From: Leifsonia sp. ALI-44-B
GTDB taxonomy: Bacteria; Actinomycetota; Actinomycetes; Actinomycetales; Microbacteriaceae
Direction: 5' to 3'
DNA length: 64,000 nt
NCBI RefSeq assembly: GCF_001984125.1
Contig: NZ_MTQL01000006.1
Coordinates: forward strand, 62,001 to 126,000
Under the pieces are notes generated by a model. It saw only the letters and a program-made list of their open reading frames with translations, searched no databases and was not told the origin of the DNA. The position numbers and the translations under genes are program-made. Below are positions 59,242 through 64,000 of the stretch, in pieces; the stretch's first letter is position 1; every line of letters starts with the position of its first letter.

Positions 59242-59511
59242 ATGTCGATGTTCGAGCCCCTGCTTCCGAAGTCCGATGACCACGATTCCGCACCCGCGGC
59301 GGCGGAACCGGGCCCCGGTGCGCCGGGCGTTCCGGACGCGGAAGAGCCCGATGTCCTGCCCGAGAACACGGAGGACACGGAGCACGTGGAGGATAGCGAA
59401 AACGCGCTCGACGATGCCCCTGGCCCAGGCGGCGCACACGGCGATTCTCCCTTCCGCACGCCGCGACCGGGCGAAAGCCTTTCGGTCGACGAACTCGACG
59501 ACCGGAACTGA
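59242..59511 (+). CDS. Small acidic protein, hypothetical
   Basis: An 89-residue Glu/Asp/Pro-rich frame with a plausible N-terminus (MSMFEPLLPKSDDHD) and the C-terminal TPRPGESLSVDELDDRN. It lacks hydrophobic segments and known motifs. There is no strong ribosome binding site. It fills the gap between pdxH and the GAP-family gene, converging on the latter, and codon use matches real genes around. It may be genuine but small; no function can be suggested. Confidence 0.45.
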   Translation: MSMFEPLLPKSDDHDSAPAAAEPGPGAPGVPDAEEPDVLPENTEDTEHVEDSENALDDAPGPGGAHGDSPFRTPRPGESLSVDELDDRN

Positions 59512-59524
59512 GCACAACTCGCCG

Positions 59525-60196
59525 TCAGAACGACGAAATGCCCTTGCCCACCATGACGACGCCGATGACGAGCAGCAGCACGGCCATGACGGTCGAGTTG
59601 TTGTGCACGAGCCACGCGCGCAGTTTCTCGAGCGGGCCGGCCATGCGACTCGAGGCGACCAGATAGCCGATGACGGGCACCGCGACCGTACAGGCCGCGA
59701 TGACGGTGAAGACGACGATCGCGACGGTCGATTCGCCGGCACCGAGCGCCGCGCCGCCGATGGTCACACCCGCCCCCACGCTCATCAGCAGGTTCTTGGG
59801 GTTGAGCGCCGAGAGCGCGAAGCCGAGCAGCAGCCCGCGCGCGGGCGTCATCGAGTCGATGGCGGACATCCACTTGGGCAGGGGCGGCTCGCCGTCGCCC
59901 GTGGGCCGCGAGCGCCACTGCTTCGTGGCGAGCAGCAGGAGCAGGAGGCCGAGGATGATCTTGATGACGCCGGCGATGGGCTTCGACGCATCCTCGTCGC
60001 TCTCGGGCAACAGCGACGACAGCAGCGTGAATGCGATGACGGCTATGACGACGCCGAGCACCCAGCCGAGCAGAAATCCGACGCTCGTCGTGCGCGCCTT
60101 GGGCGACAACAGCATGAGGATGGCGGCGATGATCGGCACGGGGCTGATCGCGATGCCGAGGGCCAGTGGCAGGATCTCGCCGATGACGGAAGCCAT
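59525..60196 (-). CDS. GAP/Sap-family six-TM membrane protein
   Basis: A 223-residue membrane protein with six hydrophobic segments, two halves of three. LPLALGIAISPVPIIAAILMLLSPKARTTSVGFLLGWVLGV is the conserved first half; ALSALNPKNLLMSVGAG the second, with the NPK motif. It belongs to the GAP (glycopeptidolipid-addressing protein / Sap) family, related to LysE exporters; mycobacterial members move glycolipids, but most actinobacterial ones are unassigned. It is monocistronic. The 191-bp upstream region contains a strong hairpin belonging to the chitinase end. Confidence 0.85.
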   Translation of the reverse strand: MASVIGEILPLALGIAISPVPIIAAILMLLSPKARTTSVGFLLGWVLGVVIAVIAFTLLSSLLPESDEDASKPIAGVIKIILGLLLLLLATKQWRSRPTGDGEPPLPKWMSAIDSMTPARGLLLGFALSALNPKNLLMSVGAGVTIGGAALGAGESTVAIVVFTVIAACTVAVPVIGYLVASSRMAGPLEKLRAWLVHNNSTVMAVLLLVIGVVMVGKGISSF

Positions 60197-60326
60197 GTGT
60201 TTCTCCTCGCGGCCAGTGTGAACGTGACGTGGTGTGCACCAGTATGTCGCTGCGCCGAAGCGCGCACTAGGACGAATTCCGGCCGGCCGGTCGCGGGCCC
60301 GGAATGCCGCGGGTGCTACGAGACAC

Positions 60327-60363
60327 GAGGATGCTGCCCGACGGCGTGTCGGGCAGCATCCTC
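60327..60363 (-). terminator. 16-bp perfect hairpin after the chitinase gene
   Basis: GAGGATGCTGCCCGAC (60327-60342) pairs perfectly with GTCGGGCAGCATCCTC (60348-60363) around a 5-base loop, 24 bases past the chitinase stop. There is no T run on either strand, so it may act as a Rho-independent terminator of the GC-rich type or as a 3' mRNA stabiliser. Confidence 0.75.
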
Positions 60364-60387
60364 AATCGGTGTCTTCGTGCGCGGCGG

Positions 60388-62064
<1,677 letters not shown>

Positions 62065-62217
62065 CGGTAAACCCTTTTCAGGTTGCGGGATGAGGGGTGG
62101 ATGCACTGGGGTTCGGCCGCGCATCCGCCCGGGTTGTGATGACGATAGGTGGGGGCCGGTGCCGGGCACATGAGGGATTCCCGCATACTCGTCGGAGCCC
62201 GTGATCAAGTGGATGCC

Positions 62218-64000
62218 TCAGCTACGGGTTTCTACGTAGCCGCCCCGGTGCACGAGCAAACTGAGCTGCGTGCGCGAGTGCACGTTCAGTTTCTGGAAGA
62301 CGCGGCCGAGGTGCACCTCGACCGTGCGCACCGAGAGGTGCATGCGCCCCGCGATCTCGCGGTTGCTGGCCCCGCCGACGACGAGCCGGGCCACTTCTGC
62401 TTCGCGAGCCGTGAGGGCGGCGAGCCAGGCGGGCTCGTCGTCGGGGAAGAGGCGCTGCACGGTGGCGAGAGGATGCGCCGTCTCACCGGCTTCATCGAGC
62501 GGTTGAGCGCCGGCGACCGCCCGACCGCCGCTGCGGGATGCGTGGGGTGATGTGTCGTCGAACCGCGTCGGATGTTCGGGCGTCGGCCCCGGCCGGCCTG
62601 CCAGACCCACACGCCGGGGAAGATGAAGAACGCTCGGTGTTGCGTCGTCGCCCGTGCGCTCTATCGGGGCCGAAGCGTCGAGCTGGCGCACGAAGGTTCC
62701 GCCGAAGGGCAGGTGCAGGGGCAGGCGGGACAGCAGGGGGTCACCCGGATCGGAAACCGGCCCCCGCCGCGGCGGCGCGTCCGACACTGCCGTATGGGGG
62801 GTGCTCTCGTTGCCGGCTTGCTCGACGATCCAGTGGGCCACCCGCAGGTGTGCTTCGACGAGCGGGGTGGCGCTACCGCGGGTTCCTCCGTCCCGGGCCG
62901 CTTCCCGGTCGAGCGGCGCCAGAGACAGGATGCTGTCGGCGAGCGCGTGCGCGGCATCCCGGGCACCGGCGGCCCCGCGCCTCGAGAGCGCGGAGAACGC
63001 GTCGACCAGCGAGAGGCCCGCCGCGACCGTCGGATCTGACGACCTCGCCGGGGCCTCGGACCAACCTGCCTCTGACCAACCTGCCTCGGCGCTTCCCGCA
63101 GCGCCCGAACCGGCCACACCGCACGCCGCCAACCACACCCAGACGCCCGAGACGATGTCGTTCGCCGGGCCGGCGCTCGCCGCATCCGTCGAGCCCATCT
63201 GCCGGGTCAGCTCGCGGGCGCGCTCGCCGAATGCCCGGGCAGACGCCGCGTCGTCCCGTTCGGCGTGCAGGGCGGCGGCCGTCGCGAGGCCGAGGACGAT
63301 GCCGCGACCGTATGCCGGTGTGAGTCCTCGACCCGTTTCGGCTCTCCAGCGGGCTTCGAGGCGGTCGAGGTCGGCGTGCGGCACGTGCCCGTCGGCCGCG
63401 CCCACCGAGAAGATGAAGGCGGCGAGCGCGGATGCCTCGAGCATGACGTCGCCCGACCGCAGGACGGCGCCTAACCACTCGCGTGCCTCGCGGGCGTGCC
63501 CCGAGTGAAGCGCCGAGAGCCCGGCCCGCAGCTGCGCGATGGTGCGCAGGCGTCCGGGCTCCGACTGGCTGGCGGCCTCTCGGGCGACGCGGTAGGCGAA
63601 GACGCTGTCGCCGCGGCGCAGGGCCCGGCGGCTGAGGCCGAGGAGGCGCGGGACGACGTCGGGCAGCCCGCCGAGGGCGGCGAGGGAGCGATGCCAGGCG
63701 GCTTCGTACGGGGAGGATTCGGCGAGGGCCGCCGCGAGACGAGTGTGGGCGTCGGTGCGTTCAGCGACGTTTGCGGTGGCGTGGGCGACGATTCGCACGC
63801 GGGGATCGCTCAGGCGGTAGCGACGGGAGACGAACGAGACGAGGCCGTCGAACGTTCCGTCGAAGAGTCCGTCGAGCGTCAGACCGCTGGCGGCCGCGAG
63901 CACCTCCGTGCGGTCGGAGATCGACACGCTCGCAATGAGGAGGGCGCGGCGATGGGCGGCCGGGAGATTGCCCAGGCGCGGCGCCAGTCGGTCGGTCAGG
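62218..64000 (-). CDS. LuxR-family transcriptional regulator (LAL-like), 5' end beyond window
   Basis: The visible 593 residues end in a LuxR helix-turn-helix: ALTAREAEVARLVVGGASNREIAGRMHLSVRTVEVHLGRVFQKLNVHSRTQL. The frame remains open to the window edge (LTDRLAPRLGNLPAAHRRALLIASVS), typical of the region after the ATPase domain in large ATP-binding LuxR (LAL/MalT-like) regulators, so a GTG at 63927 is unlikely to be the real start. Helical TPR-like repeats fill the middle. A duplicated SEAGW element near residue 320 of the visible part is a small tandem expansion. Targets unknown. The 153-bp gap 62065-62217 shows no named motif. Confidence 0.85.
   Translation of the reverse strand, partial: LTDRLAPRLGNLPAAHRRALLIASVSISDRTEVLAAASGLTLDGLFDGTFDGLVSFVSRRYRLSDPRVRIVAHATANVAERTDAHTRLAAALAESSPYEAAWHRSLAALGGLPDVVPRLLGLSRRALRRGDSVFAYRVAREAASQSEPGRLRTIAQLRAGLSALHSGHAREAREWLGAVLRSGDVMLEASALAAFIFSVGAADGHVPHADLDRLEARWRAETGRGLTPAYGRGIVLGLATAAALHAERDDAASARAFGERARELTRQMGSTDAASAGPANDIVSGVWVWLAACGVAGSGAAGSAEAGWSEAGWSEAPARSSDPTVAAGLSLVDAFSALSRRGAAGARDAAHALADSILSLAPLDREAARDGGTRGSATPLVEAHLRVAHWIVEQAGNESTPHTAVSDAPPRRGPVSDPGDPLLSRLPLHLPFGGTFVRQLDASAPIERTGDDATPSVLHLPRRVGLAGRPGPTPEHPTRFDDTSPHASRSGGRAVAGAQPLDEAGETAHPLATVQRLFPDDEPAWLAALTAREAEVARLVVGGASNREIAGRMHLSVRTVEVHLGRVFQKLNVHSRTQLSLLVHRGGYVETRS

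Noticed and set aside
59145-60239. Minus-strand frame overlapping the GAP-family gene and continuing toward pdxH
   Set aside because: Arg/His-rich composition and no motif; the GAP-family reading with clear membrane segments explains this DNA.

Overview
The window is about 68% G+C with strong G/C third-position bias, dense gene packing and many 4-bp ATGA/GTGA stop-start overlaps. The gene set (mycobacterial-type MarP protease, DUF3516 RNA helicase, Zwf, CUT1 sugar transporters lacking their own ATPase, class-E-like sorting signal) points to an actinomycete, most likely Microbacteriaceae. That placement is inference from gene content; there is no rRNA or tRNA here. I see no IS element, prophage, CRISPR array or replication origin.

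Layout. 1-10.7 kb is housekeeping: the tail of a PLP transsulfuration enzyme overlapping a flavin monooxygenase, a Nudix hydrolase, ChaB-like and DinB-like proteins, zwf with a strong terminator, an amino-acid permease, a MOSC protein, a protealysin-type M4 protease with its emfourin inhibitor, an SseB-like protein, and an MFS exporter divergent from a MarR regulator. An acyl-CoA synthetase follows.

12.6-22.6 kb is a xylan/xylo-oligosaccharide locus on the minus strand: solute-binding lipoprotein, two permeases, GH3, GH43 and an acetylxylan esterase. A divergent LacI regulator and a promoter plus CGAAA/TTTCG operator lie between.

22.6-35.4 kb is the most unusual part. It is one ten-gene plus-strand operon behind a good promoter and a LacI operator: LacI, two permeases, solute-binding protein, two ADP-ribosylglycohydrolase-family proteins, a ribokinase-like kinase, a TIM-barrel/SUMF1-domain fusion, a CaiB-type CoA-transferase and a CitE-type lyase. 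It looks like import of a ribosyl-type glycoside, glycosidic cleavage and phosphorylation of the sugar, with CoA-dependent cleavage of an acid. The substrate is unknown. A secreted, probably wall-anchored esterase/beta-propeller protein follows.

38-50 kb is mixed: zinc alcohol dehydrogenase, MpaB-like oxygenase, YjbR-like protein, a second flavin monooxygenase, an odd zinc-ribbon SDR protein, marP with a small SH3-like partner, a DUF3516 helicase, a classical SDR, a VOC protein, a helix-hairpin-helix protein and an acidic protein. 50-54.5 kb is sbcDC. 54.6-64 kb has a small Lys-rich protein, two divergent 14-TM MFS exporters, PdxH, a GAP-family membrane protein, a secreted GH18 chitinase and a LuxR-family regulator cut by the window edge.

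A theme across the window is in-frame simple-sequence expansion (6- and 18-bp units) inside otherwise conserved enzymes, including SbcC, the CitE-like lyase, an ADP-ribosylglycohydrolase and the ribokinase.
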